This document shows positions 46,701-59,736 of a stretch of DNA of 64,000 bases, one piece after another. Origin of the DNA: Ophioceras dolichostomum (taxonomy: Eukaryota > Ascomycota > Sordariomycetes > Magnaporthales > Ophioceraceae); the NCBI GenBank assembly GCA_003049485.1, contig PYST01000141.1, positions 1-64,000 of the forward strand, in the 5' to 3' direction. Both the position numbers and the translations under genes were made by a program. Positions within the stretch are counted from its first letter, which is position 1, and each line of letters starts with the position of its first letter. The notes under the pieces are model-generated. The model ran no database searches, was not told where the DNA came from, and was given only the letters and a program-made list of their open reading frames with translations.

Positions 46701-48765
46701 AGTCACCCCTCCTCGCCGATATCTCGAGGGAAAATCCGGAAAACCATATGGACCAAACAGGAGCGATCTCTTACGTTCCTCCCAGAGTGTCAAGAGTGTC
46801 ACTTGACGGATCACGCATACTACATGGTAGGCAACCCCACGGCATATGCATCCCAATGCTCCATTATCGTGGGTTGCACAACTCACACATCATCGTCCAC
46901 GACGTCCCACACCACGGACGTTGGCAAGTTTGGCAAGCATCACACATGAACGATATGGGAGGGCCAAATACTCGTAGGCCAAGTTGGCAGTTTGGCAGTT
47001 TGGCAAGTTCAGAGAAAAGATAGGCGCCTCTAGGCGGTACAGCAGGGAGGAGCCAAGGACGCCAATGTGAGGCAATTGATGCGATGCAAAGGTACCGGCT
47101 GTCAGGACTGGCAATGTAGTGTATCTGGTACCGCGTTACCTGCTGCGTACGGTATGCTACCGCGTAAAGCACAGGCGAATAGGTCGGAAATACAATACAC
47201 AGGACAATACATTACATTACATTGCAGGCTCTGACGGCAGGAAGGCACTTCAATAGGCACTTCAATAGCGCGAAATAGGGCTCCCAGAACTCCCCCTTCA
47301 TCCCTGGGCGGTCCGTCTTTTGCAAACGTCCGTCAGCCCATGAGCGGAGCCCTAGCTCGAGAAAGAGTCGCAATTATAAGCGGCGCCCAACCAAAGACCG
47401 TTACTGGCCAGCTTTCAGAAGCCACTTACTCTGGAAGCTAGCGAGTAGCGAGTCGGGTATTCTCGAGAGCTGCACTCCAGTTTCTCTCCCCTTGATGTCG
47501 ATCAGTTGACGCGGTATTTTGGCTCTCTGCTTGCGCCTGAACCTCGCCTGAAACGATCTCTCGCTGGCTTCCATCGTGTTCTTTTCTCTTTCATCTTTTT
47601 CTTTCCGTCTTTATCCCTCTCGTTTGGTATTCTCAGTACACGTTGGCTCCTTCTCCACGCTGCTTCTTTCCCCTGCAGCACCTTACAAGACGTGTCAGAA
47701 TTTGGCGCCGAGGACCAAGTTGGAAGCAACCGCCCGGTCCTCTTCTACCGTTCATCTTCTCAGTAGTTGTACCTTCCCGAACCGGGCAGCCCGAGCAGGA
47801 ACCACTGCATTTCAATCCCGCGTCTCGCTGGCTCCTTCTTGTCTTTGCACTGCCGGCAGCTCCCAGCTTCCAGGACCCCAGGACTGATCTCCTACACAGT
47901 AGGCCGGTCTCCTTTCCGCTTCAATCCTGACCGCCTCGGCCAACTCCCCTGCTTCGTTTAACCTCCAAATCAAAGGGATCAAAGGGCAAGGGTGCGAATT
48001 GCCAACAAGCCGCCTCGTTTCCAGCTCGTCCCAAGCCGAGAAAGAAAATAACCTGCCGTCTGGTCCCAACTTCGGGCTTCCCAAAACGCCATTCCTATTC
48101 CACCATTTAGGCTTCCCCCGCCGCAATCTCGCGCATACAACGCCCTCGAGGCCTTAGCCCGTAGGCCAGACCTTCAAAGACGGGTTGCCGGTCTGCCGGT
48201 CTGCCGGTCGTCTGCAGGCGCTGCAGCTCTGTCCGCACGCACTGCATGTCTGCTGTGCCTCGATCTTGAATTCTGTCTTTGCGGAGTTACCGCACGCCTC
48301 AAGATAGACAGAGATCGAGAGAAACGATCTTTCGTGCAAAGATTAAAAGAGCAAAGGATCAAAAGAGAACAAAATATTACCGAGGAGAACAACATTCCCG
48401 GCTGGCCTGGTTGGCCTTATGAAACATTCCCACCCCTCCCCCCACCTCCCGCCGCAGGTCTCGTCATAACCCACCTTCAGCGACCACGGTCCGTCTCGGG
48501 GCTGAGCAAGCGAGGACCCGAAGAAGCCGTACGAAGGAACGAACGACAGCCTCAGTCCGAATTTACCCGTTTCACCTATGATGCTCCGACTGGTATTTCA
48601 TAGCGACGACGCCTGACCAGCGATCCATTCGTCCGTCGCTGGACCACGTTCCTTCCGCGCCGGACGAAACCCTTCCCTCGCCAAGACCCTCCCCTCACGG
48701 CCCCTCGCGGCCGCGGCCACGGCCTCACTTTCGCCCCCGCGTCCACCTCAGCCTCCGCCTCCGCA
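43780..48765. other. Long gene-free spacer
   Basis: Five kilobases without a supported gene. They include a palindromic element CTACCTAGGTACCTAGGTA at 44494-44512, CCGTCCGTCC units near 45920, a repeated TTGGCAGTTTGGCA patch near 46920-47010, a 13-bp duplication GGCACTTCAATAG at 47245-47272, and GGTCTGCC repeats near 48187-48210. From about 47,500 the plus strand is C/T-rich and probably holds the promoter and leader of the RBR ligase gene. Frames such as 45527-45955 minus show no domain. Confidence 0.5.
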
Positions 48766-51174
48766 ATGGGCTCGCTCGCCATCCAGGCCGCCTCTCCGGC
48801 CGCTTCCGGGCTCCAGACTGCGGCGGCGGCGGTGGACATGCCCTCTTCGGCGGCACCCCTAGGCGGAGGAGGCGGAGTAGGCGGAGGCAGCAGCACCGCT
48901 CGCCCAATACCCGAGGTAGCCGAGGCAAGCTTCCTTTCCGAGGTCTTTGACGTTGGCAACGAGGTCTCAGAGTTCCTGATGGACGAGCACCTGGCCTCGC
49001 GCGCCTCCGCCCTGGGCATCTCGCCAACGACCCACCGTTCTTCGCCCGCCGACGGTACGAACCCGCCGAGTAGAGAGTCGGCCTCCACCCAGCCGACGAA
49101 CCATGCGAGGACTGACTCGTCCGACTCGGACGGCTCCACGGCGACCAACCTGACGTCGCATTCGTCCTCAAGAGGCGCCACGGCCTCGACGCGCACCACG
49201 ACAGACTCTGATACGGTGGCCCATGTCGTGGCCAGGCGGAGGTCCCGGAATCTCAGCTTCTCGCAGTATGAGAAGTACCTTTCCCACGTCGATCCGAATC
49301 TTAAGCAGCCCAAGTTCGTCAAGGAGAACTCGCCCCCGGCAGATTCCGCGCCTAGCCTGTTCAGCATCAGCACGCGCAAAAGCTACATCAGCTTCAAGCG
49401 GACCCTCAAGAGCAAGGTCCGGTGGAGGCGCTCGTCGACGACGGCCTCTGCCCCGCTGCCTATGTGAGTTGTCCCACAACCGTTGCTCTGCTCCGTGCTT
49501 TGTCCTCCGTGAGACACTAACATGGCCTGTGCCTTCCCCCTACTTTTCAGAAGCTCATGCATATGCTGCCGCGACGATTTCAGCAAGATGCAGACTCTTA
49601 ACACCCTCCCATGCGGCCACACATACTGCGCCGAGTGCCTCAAGATAATGATTGGACAGTCGGGCACAGACGAGTCCAAGATGCCGCCGCGGTGCTGCAC
49701 GCAGCCGATCCCAGCATCGACAGTCAGAGCCGTCTTGGGCCGCGAGGAGCAGCAGGCCTTCCTCAAGGCAGTGCTTCAGTTCTCGACACCCTGGGAGGCG
49801 CGAGTCTTCTGCCCCAACGCCGCTTGCGGCGAGTTCATCCGCCCGCGCAGCCGGATCGACCCGAAGCACCCGTTCGACGTGGTCTGCCGACGATGCCGCA
49901 CGCGCGTCTGTGTCATGTGCAAGCGCGATGCGCATCCCCTGGGCCAGGACTGCCCCGAGGACTGGGAACTTGAGGCGGTGCTCAAGATGGGCGAGAAGTC
50001 CGGCTGGAGGCGCTGCTACAAGTGCCGCACACTGGTCGAGCTTACCCAAGGCTGCACGCATATGACCTGTCGCTGCAAGGCCCAGTTCTGCTACATCTGC
50101 GGCGCGGTGTGGGACAGCGCCGTGGGCTGCCCTAACTACTGCAACGGCGAGGAGGAGCTAGAACGTCGTCGCCAGGAAGAGGAGGCCCGTCTCGCCGAGC
50201 AGGAGGCTGAGAAGGAGGCCCGCGAGAAGGCCGCCGCTGCTGCCGAGGCCCGCACAGCTGAGAGCACTGAATTCTCTGCACTAGCCGGGGAGCTCTCGGA
50301 GGAGCTAGAGCGGTTCGTCGCCTTCGAACGGAAAACCAAGTGGGTCATGTGGTCGCGACACACGCAAGAGCGGCTCGCGCTGGCGGATCGATACTCAGAC
50401 CAGGTCGAGAAGATGAAGGAGCGACACGCTAAGACCGTGCAGCACCTCGAGGACCGCCAGATCGCCGCCGAGATGGACCTGCGCGCGACGCTCGAGCAGC
50501 GCGCCCGAAGCGTCCGAATCCGCCTACGCCACATGGAGGCCTACTGCGACGGTCTCGGCCGGAACCACAACCCGCCGCCGCTTTCCCAGCACCTCCCTCC
50601 GTCTCCCGGAGACCGACCCGCCACCGCTTCGGCCGCCATCAGCCCTCCCGGCAGTGCTGGCGGCCCCCCCGGAAGCAGCAGCAGCGCCAACCCCCCTCCT
50701 GCGGCGGCGAACCCGATATCGACGGGGGCGATGGCGATGCCCCCGCGCGTCGTGACGGAGCGCGACCTGCGCGAGCTGGGCCAGCAGTACAACGTGCGCG
50801 ACGACCTCGAGCGGCTGCACCAGGCCCGCATCAACGTGCTGCGCGACCAGCAGACCAAGAAGCTCGAGGAGCTCCAGGAGCGGCAGGAGTCCGAGCTGGA
50901 GCGCCTGCTGACCCGCCGCGAGGAGGAAGTCGACGACCTCGGCGCCCGGCTGGCGGCCGAGGACGATGTCCTGGCGAGAACCTTCTCCGAGCGCCGCGCC
51001 CGCGCCGAGGCCCGCTGGCGCTTGCGGGTCGAGATCCTGCAGAAGGAGATGGAGGCGAAGACCGGAGGGCTGGCGCACGGTCCCATCCCGGTGCCGGTGT
51101 GGCCGGATTCCGGATACGGCGATGGCGTCGATGATGACGGCGGCGGGGATCACCTGTCTACGGTGGAGGAGTGA
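48766..51174 (+). CDS. RBR-type (RING-IBR-RING) E3 ubiquitin ligase
   Basis: Exons 48766-49463 and 49551-51174 join to 773 residues. The first exon encodes a Ser/Thr-rich disordered N-terminus. RING1 begins near residue 236 (CICCRDDF, LPCGHTYCAECL). The IBR follows (FCPNAACGEF, VVCRRCRTRVCVMCKRDAHP). RING2 is WRRCYKCRTLVELTQGCTHM with the expected catalytic Cys in QGCTHMTC near residue 401, so the ligase should form the ubiquitin thioester. Downstream are a charged coiled coil rich in Glu/Arg (about 420-530), a Pro/Ser-rich linker and a second coiled coil ending in an acidic tail. RBR ligases transfer ubiquitin from an E2 via this Cys. Specific substrate and closest named homologue are not recognisable. 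Confidence 0.93.
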
Positions 51175-52510
51175 GGAGTGAGGAGTGAGAAGAGGGCTGT
51201 TGTTCGAAGAAGGGCGCAGGGTACCCTACCACTACTCTTGAGCGAAGTATGTGTGATGATGAAGGTAAAAGCTCATCATCCCCCGACGACCCACGAGACC
51301 GGAGTGAAGCTCCGCGACGAGGGAGGGAGCAGTCTGTCTCTGTGCATATTCCGACGAACGACGGCAACGACCGACGATGATGTTATCCCACAAGATTCCC
51401 AAAAGATCTCCTTAACCAAGTCCATGAGACTGGTTCGAATCGTTTATCCATAGCGAATGATACGATACGATCGAGAACATATCGATATATCGACATCCAA
51501 ACCGCCCGGTACAATTTCTCTTTAATTCTTTTCCAACCTCAAAGCGTCATCTGGGCACATGATAATGCCCCATCCACGAGTGACATCTCTCGTCTGTTCT
51601 TTTTGTGTTTTTCCTGGCCTTGGTTTGTCTGAACCCCCCATTCGCATTCGCCTCCAACATGCTATTTCTGTTTCCTTGCGTTTCGAGAGCCCTCCAACGC
51701 GTCATTTCATTTAGATACCACATTACACAACCAGCCCATTCCTGTCACCATACGTGGCACAGAGCAATTTGTTATTTATTTCCTGTTCTTCCTCGATTCT
51801 AGCTTGCCTTTGTTGTTCTTTTTCACCTCCCCGGCGACTTTGTTTTGGTCTTGTCACCCCACTAAAGATCTTGCTTGCTTTCCCACTGTCCATGTCCATA
51901 CTAGAACAGAATTGCCTCTATTGGCCCCGGCTAACTTTCCCTAGTCACTTGTTATTTTTCCCCCGGTTGTCATCAGGAGTTCAAACATGGAGTACCTAGG
52001 GGACAGGGGGTTGTTGGTCGGTTAATGGTCGGTCCCATACCCTGAGCATCCCTCGTCATCGTCTCTCACCAGTTATTTGTAGAGGATTAGGAGGAGGTCG
52101 GGCAACGTCACTGTGCCCCCCTCCTCGAAGATATCACAGATATCGCCATACAGAATTCAGAGTTTCGTTCTCAGGTTGTGCTCAATTTTGGGGTCAGATT
52201 GACTTCTCTATTGTTATTATTATTTCCGTCGGGAGAACAACTGTGACCCCAAGTGTTGGTAGCATTTGTGCCTTTGCTTTGAGAATGGGTGGATTACCCC
52301 TGAACAAGACAGCCGGCTACATAGTAGCAGGAGAAGAGAGCGGCAGCGTCAGCAGCATCAGCAGCATCCTGCGCGAAATAGAGGGGAGAGGCGCGGACGC
52401 CCTCTTCCTGAAATACACATGTTTTCCCTATTCTTTGAGTGGCCTGCCCATCTGTCACCGCCACTGACACTGCCGTTGATCCAGCCGGGAGCCAACCGGA
52501 CTCCCCGGCC
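51175..52510. other. Convergent gene-free spacer
   Basis: This 1.3-kb stretch between the RBR ligase stop and the 3' end of the small membrane-protein gene is T-rich. It should hold both 3' untranslated regions. Frames here have no recognisable domain. Confidence 0.55.
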
Positions 52511-52909
52511 TCATTTTCCATCTTTAGCTTCCTTCCCATCACCACTGCCACGACCGCTTGCACCATTCCCTCCAACCCCACCCTCGAGGATATACCGCTG
52601 CTTCAGAGTCTGGGGTCCGTCCTTGGAGCTGTTCTTCTTGGAGACGACCTCCGGCGTGCTGCTGAAGATCCGCGTGTTCTTGGGGTCCGCCGCCACATCC
52701 ATGTCGCCGTGCGAGCGGGAGCTCGATCCGCCCGTCCCTGCGAGCTCCTGTAGCGTTTCCGAGACGTTGTTGCTTTTTTGGGGCGGCGTCCGGGATGCTG
52801 CAGACTTGGAGGAGGAGCTAGAGGTCCTCATGTACATGCCGCCGCCGAGGAGGGCGAGGGCACCGCCTAGGATGAGCGGGAGGCGACTCCCGGCTGCTGG
52901 GGCGGGCAT
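52511..52909 (-). CDS. Small single-helix membrane protein, function unknown
   Basis: An intronless minus-strand frame of 132 residues. The N-terminus has one hydrophobic helix (about residues 8-27, SRLPLILGGALALLGGGMYM) followed by Ser/Lys-rich hydrophilic sequence, consistent with a tail in the cytosol or a mitochondrial or ER anchor. The C-terminal half has NVSETLQELAGTGG and PQTLKQRYILEGGVGG and a Gly/Lys-rich end. I do not recognise a named family, although short proteins of this architecture are common in ascomycetes. The plus-strand frames on the same DNA lack such organisation. It is convergent with the RBR ligase gene. Confidence 0.6.
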   Translation of the reverse strand: MPAPAAGSRLPLILGGALALLGGGMYMRTSSSSSKSAASRTPPQKSNNVSETLQELAGTGGSSSRSHGDMDVAADPKNTRIFSSTPEVVSKKNSSKDGPQTLKQRYILEGGVGGNGASGRGSGDGKEAKDGK

Positions 52910-55900
52910 TGCTGCTATGGTCTGGGCGGATGTAGAATTGTCTGTAGAAACGAACCAGTAAGGGGGAATGGTCTGGTGTGTTGTATTGAATCACCGGGTT
53001 TCGGGTTTAAAGCGTTTACTATCTGGCGTCCGGGGTCTGATGTGTGGTTTCCGGCACCCTACGGTAGGTGCCGACGGCAGCGTTGCGAATCCAAATCAGG
53101 CTGATCGAAGAAACAATCGATGGAAGAGGTGGGTAACGCAACTAAGAGTGTACCCTGAGAGGGATATGCGAGGTCTATATTCCCCTTTATCTAGGTCTTG
53201 TTCTTTGGCCAAGCTCGAGCTCGAGGGCAGTAGCGTGGAGGAGAAAAGTGGTGATATCATGACTGCTTGCTGGCGCCGTCACGCTGTCAGGTGACCCGCC
53301 ACTACTGTTGGGCCAGGGCCCGACGCCGGAGCCTCATCGACAGATGATAGGCATTCTCCAGTCGGCCCAAGGCACCATACTATTTAGGTGTTCGACCTTT
53401 CGTGCGCTGCATGTGTGTTAGTGAGCTCACGGTCACACTTTGGCCGCCCCACCGCTGAGTTCGCTGCTGAAGTAAGGGCTCGGCTCGCAGCCGCAGCGGG
53501 GAGAAAGCAAACTTGGGCAGTTCATTACGGTATCACCTATGGCCCTACCGCCCTCCCGTTAGCTTGGGCCGAGCAACTTTGCATGAATAATTAAGAAGGA
53601 GCTGGGTGAGGGCGATGATGACGACGCGATTTCCTCCTCTTGGCTTCTCTCGAGAATTGATATACCCTGCCGACATCCTCTTGGAAGATCAGTGCTGCGA
53701 ATAGGGTCCAATTGGACTCCGATCAGCTCCTACCAAATAGACTCGATGCGATTGGCTTATGATCGCACTCGATTGAAACCTACGTGGGGCTGGGGCTGGC
53801 TCGCATATAGGAGAAGAACGAGAAGATCGGACGAAGTTGATGCCCGCCGCAGCAAAACCTCCTTGTTTTCACATCGTGGATGAAGGCGAGGCCAAGATGT
53901 CGAAAACTCACAAATCCACCGAGGAGCCACGCGGCGGCGGCAGCGCCAGGTTGCCTTATCGATCCGGTCATCTTGGAAAGGCAGCTGAGATATCTGGCGT
54001 AGTGCTCCTGCTCAATATGAAGGGGGGGGGGGGGAAATACAAGTATAGCGCCACGCTGCCGAAGAGAGGAGGTAAACAAGAGCCGTAGTTGAATACAACG
54101 TACGGCTGAAGTTCGGCTGGACGTTTAAGCTTAGAAGCAAAAAGCCACGAAATCGGTTCAGAGTCGGGAAAGTTTTTGAAAATATTGACCCTTCCCTCGA
54201 GGTTTCGGGGCTTCGAGGCCTTCTTGATGTTGCATCGGCCGAGGCTCCTCAGGGTCAACGTTTCGGTAGTGCTTGCAGGCCGTGTTCCACAGCAGGCCCA
54301 CAACAGGAAGGGGTCTCGGAAACTATCCCGGTCACACATCTCTGGCAGGGCTAAACCTTGTCTTGCGCTCGGGTCGGCTTCGTTTCAAAATGTTGGCCCT
54401 ACTTTCTTCCTTCTTCTCTCCACAGCTGCAGGCACATCGTTGCCCCCGTTCGGCATTGCAGAGGAGAGAACAGTGCTCTCCAGGTAGGACTGCGCCACTA
54501 CCAAGGGCGTCATTCTCAAACATTTGTCGTGGCAAGTCGACCCCAACAAGCTGCTCACTCAATTCACGAGCTCAAGAGCTGGGGCAATTCAAGACTAACG
54601 GGTTCTAGCACGTGCCAGCAGGTCATTGGTAAATATTACAGGTAGCACTCGGCTCGCAATGTCCCAATGCCTGCGAGATGTGCAGGACTTGAGAAGTATC
54701 CAATCCTACAGGATTGCAACGTGGAGGAAAGAGCGAGAACGAAACGTCAGAGACGCTTGACTACCTAGCGACCGGAAATCGCCACCATCTGGGGATATTT
54801 CAAGGATCGAGATCCGCCCATGTCCTGCCCATATGTTCCGGGCGATCACAAAAGTCGAGGATCTCAACAAAACAGACCCGGGCAAAATAATATGCTCGAT
54901 GAGGGTTTAGATATGGTGGCTGCCGATCAGCTTTGCCATAATTCTCCACCTAAACCAGGAAGACGTGTGCAAAACGTGGAGAGGGAAACTGGACCTCCCG
55001 ACGTTTTATGTTTTCCCCAGATCCACAGTCGAGACCAGGATACCCGGAACCTTTACCGTCAATATCCACTCCCAGGTGGCCGGGAGGCGCCATATCGCCT
55101 CCATTTTCCTCGTACTGCCTACTCCAGAGCCAGATGGTTCTCCAGAGCCAAGCCTGCATGAAAACCACAGCTAACCTGGTGGGCAAACATCGGGGGAAGC
55201 ACCGGTCGAGACCACCAACCCCCAGGACATCACCACCCTTATCGTCCATCACTCACGCACACGCTCTCTCCATTCTTACCACGCTGACTCTCGCCGAGCT
55301 CAGGCGCGACGTCTAAAAATACAGAATGAATGAGAAAGTGAAGACAGACAGACAGACAGGCGAAAAACACAAACGCCCGCACAAAAAAGTAAGCATGTTG
55401 CTCTGTGCGTCTGTCAGCGCCGAATGCAGCCACCAGGAAGTCAAGCCAGGTACCAAGTGCTGCCGGTTTCAGGAACATGACATCGAAATAGCGCCTTCGA
55501 TAGTCCTTCCACACACCCTCCTGCCAAGCTGTAGTAGTGCTGTTCTTGGCACATACCTGCTCACTCACGCCCGCCACCACTTCATCTTTGCGGAGCAGAT
55601 ACGGAACACTGCGACGCGGGCGCACGCCCTTTCTTGCAGCAAGGCCATCACAGGAGGTCCATGTCTTGGTATATCACCGAGTCACCCTATCTTTTCCCTT
55701 CTCTATCTCCAGGGAAGAGGCGGGATATAACCTTACCCCTTTTGCTTTGGCTCTCTGTGTTTTGACACATCTCTTTCTTTCCCTCTGTCTCCCCCTCCCT
55801 CCATACATCCTCCTCCACAAGTTGGGCAAGGTCCTATCCGATCCTCACTAATATACCTAGGTAGCCTCGCTGGTCCGTGGCCCCCCTCCCCTTCCCCGTT

Positions 55901-56252
55901 CGGATGCACACGCCTAGCTGAAGGACGGACAGACCCTCCCTGGTCCTATCTCGTTTCGTTTCCTCTTCTATCTTCTCTCCCCTTTCTTCTCTTTCCTCCT
56001 TTCAGTCTCCTTCCCTCACCCTCCAGGTCCGTATTGATACCCTTCTGGTACGAGCTGCTTGCCACTTTCACTATCGCCTTCTCGACATCCTCAACTCAGC
56101 CTTGAAGTTTTGAAGGCGCCTACTTGATCGGAACGATCCCGGATACGCTACCGTCGGGGGAGAGGTCTTTGCATCTCCCCCAAATTTTCGGAACTACTCT
56201 CTACTCCGAAGGGAAAAGCGATAGATAGATCGAGCAAGAGAAATCCGCAAAC
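52910..56252. other. Gene-free divergent spacer
   Basis: The 3.3 kb between the small membrane-protein gene and the MFS gene holds no supported gene. A 13-base G run lies at 54022-54034, and a TACCTAGGTAG element at 55853-55863. The last 400 bp before 56253 are C/T-rich and look like the MFS promoter and leader. Confidence 0.55.
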
Positions 56253-58136
56253 ATGGTGGACTTCTACAAGAGGAATCCAGGCGTGATGCCGCCCAGGCAC
56301 ATCAGGAATATCAGCCGGCCGTACCACGTCGGCTCGTTCCCGACGGACTCGACCACGAACCTGACCGAGATCAAGCTCAGCGCGAGCCCAGAGTCCAAGG
56401 ATGACCTCGTCGTGGGCACGTCGCAGCTCTACGCGGAGGGCGGCAAGAGGCGGTACGTGCCCATGCCGACGCCAGACCCCAAGGACCCGCTCAACCTGCC
56501 GACATGGCGCAAGTGGGCGGCCGTGGCGGCGCTCTGCTTCTTCGGCGCCCTGGCCCTCTCGGCCGAGGCCATCATCGGCGCGCTTGTCCCCGTCTTCGTG
56601 CTCGAGTACGCGGGCATCGACCCGAAAATCATCGGCAAGATCGACATCGGCGCCCTGACGCCTCCCGGGACCGTCAACCTGAACCCGGTCAAGATCCTCT
56701 CGGGCCTGGGAGGGCCGCCCATCGACCAGGTGGCGCTGCTGAGCTCGATCCCGCTGCTCGTCAACGGCGTCGCGTCGTACCTGATGGTGCCCCTGTCCAT
56801 CGCCGTCGGCCGCCGGCCCGTGCTGCTCTTCGCGGCCGTGTGCGCCTTCATGGGCGGCTTCGGCGCCGCCGTCTCGCGCGACCTGTACGGCCACCTCGCG
56901 GCGCGCTGCGTGCAGGGCCTCGGCGCCGGGGCCGTCGAGGCGCTGATCCCGCTCATCGTGCAGGACATGATGTTCATCCACCAGCGCAACAAGTCCATCT
57001 CGCTCATCAGCGCCTCGCAGGGCCTGATCATCGTCAGCCTCGGCATCGCCTCCCCCATCATCGTCGTGCGCCTGAGCTGGCGCTACCTGTACTGGATCAC
57101 CTCCGGCGCGTCCGTCTTCGCCTTCTTCCTGCTCATCCTCTTCGTGCCCGAGACCCGCTGGCTGCGCACGCCCGAGGAGCTGGCCGGCAAGGAGATCTAC
57201 GACCTGCGCCCCGGGGAGTACCGCCCCCGCCTGGACCCGGCCATGTTCGGCCCGCGCACGAACAAGTCCGACTTCGGCGTCTTCATCGTCTCGGTCGAGT
57301 GGCGGCTCGCGGCCCGGTCGATGTGGGACACGGTGCGCACGACGGCCTTCCCGAACGTGCTGTGGATCATCGTCGTGAACTCGATTCTTGTTTCTGTGCA
57401 GGGCGCCGCCTCGCAGGTCGGCTCCAGCCTGCTACTCGCCGCGCGCTGGAAGTTCGAGACGCTCGGCTTCGCCGTCGTGCCCGTCGTCGTGGCCACGCCC
57501 TTCGTGTGGCTCTTCGGCGGCTTCCTGGCCGACAGGGTCAGCAACCTGCACGCGAGGCGCCACGGCGGCCGCCGCGAGCCCGAGGCCCACCTGCTGTCGC
57601 TGATCTTCCCGCTGCTGTGCGGCATCGCCGGCCCGGTCCTGTTCGGGTACGCCGGGCAGAACATCGCGAGGGTCTCGAGCTTCGTGGTCCTGACGGGCAT
57701 CTTCCTCATCGGTTTCGGCTTCCTGACTGCCAACGCCCTGTTCGCCGTCTACCTGGTTGAGTCCTATCCTAGTTACGCTGGGTAAGCAAATCATTGAAAT
57801 CTCTCTCTACTCCCCCGCCATTTTCGTACAGTGCACGCAAGGGGGAACAAGATTGCTAACATTTTTTTTGGCAATTGTAGACCAGTCCTCGTCAACGTCT
57901 CCTCATTCCGTCTCATCGTCGGATTCATCATGTCCTTCAAGGCCACCGACTGGGTCTCGGACCTGGGCTTCCTCAAGAGCTTCTCCATCTACAGTGCCGC
58001 CCTTGCCGCCTCGGTCGCGTTCCTACCCCTCGTGTACATCTACGGCAAGCGCATCCGGTCCTGGACCGCCGGCCGTCTGGAGCAGCCTATCGAGATCAAG
58101 AAGATAGACGAGGATGGTGTCGGTGTGGCGCTGTGA
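56253..58136 (+). CDS. MFS transporter of the fungal DHA1-like group
   Basis: Exons 56253-57781 and 57881-58136 join to 594 residues. A cytosolic N-terminus with the motif DPKDPLNLPTWRKW, typical of fungal DHA1 transporters, precedes about 12 membrane helices. The loop after helix 2 carries a motif-A remnant (PLSIAVGRRPVLL). A long central loop (TRWLRTPEELAGKEIYDLRP to MWDTVRTTAF) separates the two six-helix halves. Family members export drugs or move small metabolites by proton coupling at the plasma membrane or vacuole; the substrate cannot be told from sequence. The intron falls between the last two or three helices. A 418-residue overlapping frame is a GC-rich shadow. Confidence 0.92.
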
Positions 58137-59094
58137 GCTTGAGATCGCTCGCAAGCAGCTCCCATAATCGGTTGGACTGGACAAAGAAGCACGAGATTGG
58201 ATGGAAACCGGTCTTCCCCGCAGACGACCTACCTACCTACAGAGGTTCATGTTTTACATCGGATTCGCGGTGAGAGCCCAAGAAAAAAGAAAGGGGCGGG
58301 ACGTGACTCGTCATGGCGAGGAACATCACCCACTATCCAGTCGGCTTGCTCTCGTGGAAGATACCATTTGTTGCTCATATCAGGTTCGCTCCACGGCTTC
58401 GCGGCGCAAAAGCTGCGGAAGCTTGATTCGTGACACTAGTATTCAGTACTATCACTGCACGGCATATACATTGGCGGGCCTTTTGTAATTATTTGTTTTT
58501 TCAATGAGAGCGATGTCATTATGTTGCAACCGCCTGCGACGCCGCGGGCTTGTTCGTCATTGTACATTAGTCCCTTTTCTTATGCCCCCTCCCTTGCTCG
58601 GTGAGTAGGAGAGGCGGACGGCAGACCATTCACTACATTTTCTCTTCTGCCGTTTCCTATAGGCTTATATCACTTGTAGTGTTTTGACCGTTAGTCGTTT
58701 CGCCTTTCGTTTTCGTGGTCCTTCTCTCGTGATGGCTTCAACATCTTAGAAGCCGGTTACCCTCACAGATTCGAACACTGACGAGACTGACCCCCGCGCC
58801 TGGGAGCATTTATCCTCATCCTGTGTCGTAAAAATAAATGTCATAGTTACCGACCTTTTTAAAATCGCGCCTTCTTGGCATATACTAGATACTCCGGAAT
58901 CGGAGTGAAAAGACGTTATGAATTTTTTTGTATCCTCGATGCAGGTCGAGAAAATCTGTGAGCCCCAGGGTCGGCTCTGGGCCTGGATTCCTTTGGACCG
59001 GCTCCACAATATCAAAACCGAGGAGCTGACTAAATCCTGGCGCTCCATCCCGCTATAAGCACCAATTAGTAACGAATATCCAACAATTGCACAG
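58137..59094. other. Gene-free spacer
   Basis: This stretch of about 960 bp between the MFS gene and the tRNA gene contains an ACCTACCTACCTAC element near 58227-58240 and T-rich DNA. No gene is supported. Confidence 0.6.
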
Positions 59095-59166
59095 TCCGAT
59101 ATGGTGTAGTGGCTAACATCCGGCACTCTCACTGCCGAGCCCGGGGTTCGATTCCCCGTATCGGAG
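59095..59166 (+). tRNA. tRNA-Glu (anticodon CTC)
   Basis: The 72-nt sequence folds as a cloverleaf without intron. The acceptor stem is TCCGATA/TATCGGA with discriminator G. The anticodon stem CGGCA/TGCCG closes the loop CTCTCAC with anticodon CTC. The T arm is GGGGTTCGATTCCCC, carrying a good B box, and TGGTGTAGTGG gives the A box. It decodes GAG. Confidence 0.95.
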
Positions 59167-59736
59167 GACAAAATATTTCTTTTTTCGCCTTGATTTTTTG
59201 CGTTCTCAGGGAGAGAAGTTGGAATGGGGGCCGTCTGCTGCTGTAACAACCTGTGCTTGTTTGTTTTCTTTTCTTTTCTTTCCTTTTTTTCCCTTTTCCT
59301 CTTTTTTCCCTTTTTTTTTTTCTTTCTCTCTGTTATGATTGCCCTATTCATTCAGCTTCTAATTGATTTCTTTTTCTCTCCCTCCCTTCATTTACATGCC
59401 TTATGCAACTGAAGTAGCCGTCGAGCTAAAGAGGCAATCAGCCGAGGTGAGTCCCAAGCAGTTACGGCTCGGCAGGGGGCACCTTGGGGTTCCGTATGAG
59501 CGGAGGCCAGGCTTGTTAGCTCGGTAAGCCCCGGTTGGAGAAGGCTCATGCTCCAGGGACAGGAGCTCTTGATGTCGGTTATCATGGATACAATAAATCT
59601 GCTTTCCCTTCCTCACTCCCTACTTTCTCTCAATTAATTCCTATCCTCACTCTCTGGAAGCATCATCAGACTCACAAGCAGGCTTCTGCTCTGATATAGC
59701 ATTTCCAATTCCACCATATCCAACAGCAAAACGACA
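59167..59736. other. Spacer between the tRNA gene and 2-methylcitrate dehydratase gene
   Basis: After the T-run terminator this 570-bp stretch has a long T/C-rich tract (about 59240-59330) and the promoter and leader of the downstream gene. No gene is supported. Confidence 0.6.
59180..59185 (+). terminator. RNA polymerase III T-run terminator
   Basis: Six consecutive T residues begin 13 bp after the tRNA 3' end, as expected for polymerase III termination. Confidence 0.8.

Noticed and set aside
56504..57760. 418-residue frame inside the MFS transporter
   Set aside because: It is very rich in Arg, Ala, Pro and Gly, the usual signature of a shifted frame in GC-rich coding DNA.
58746..59351. 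201-residue minus-strand frame containing GNRTPGSAVRVPDVSHY
   Set aside because: That peptide is the reverse-strand translation of the tRNA-Glu gene, a known source of false proteins.
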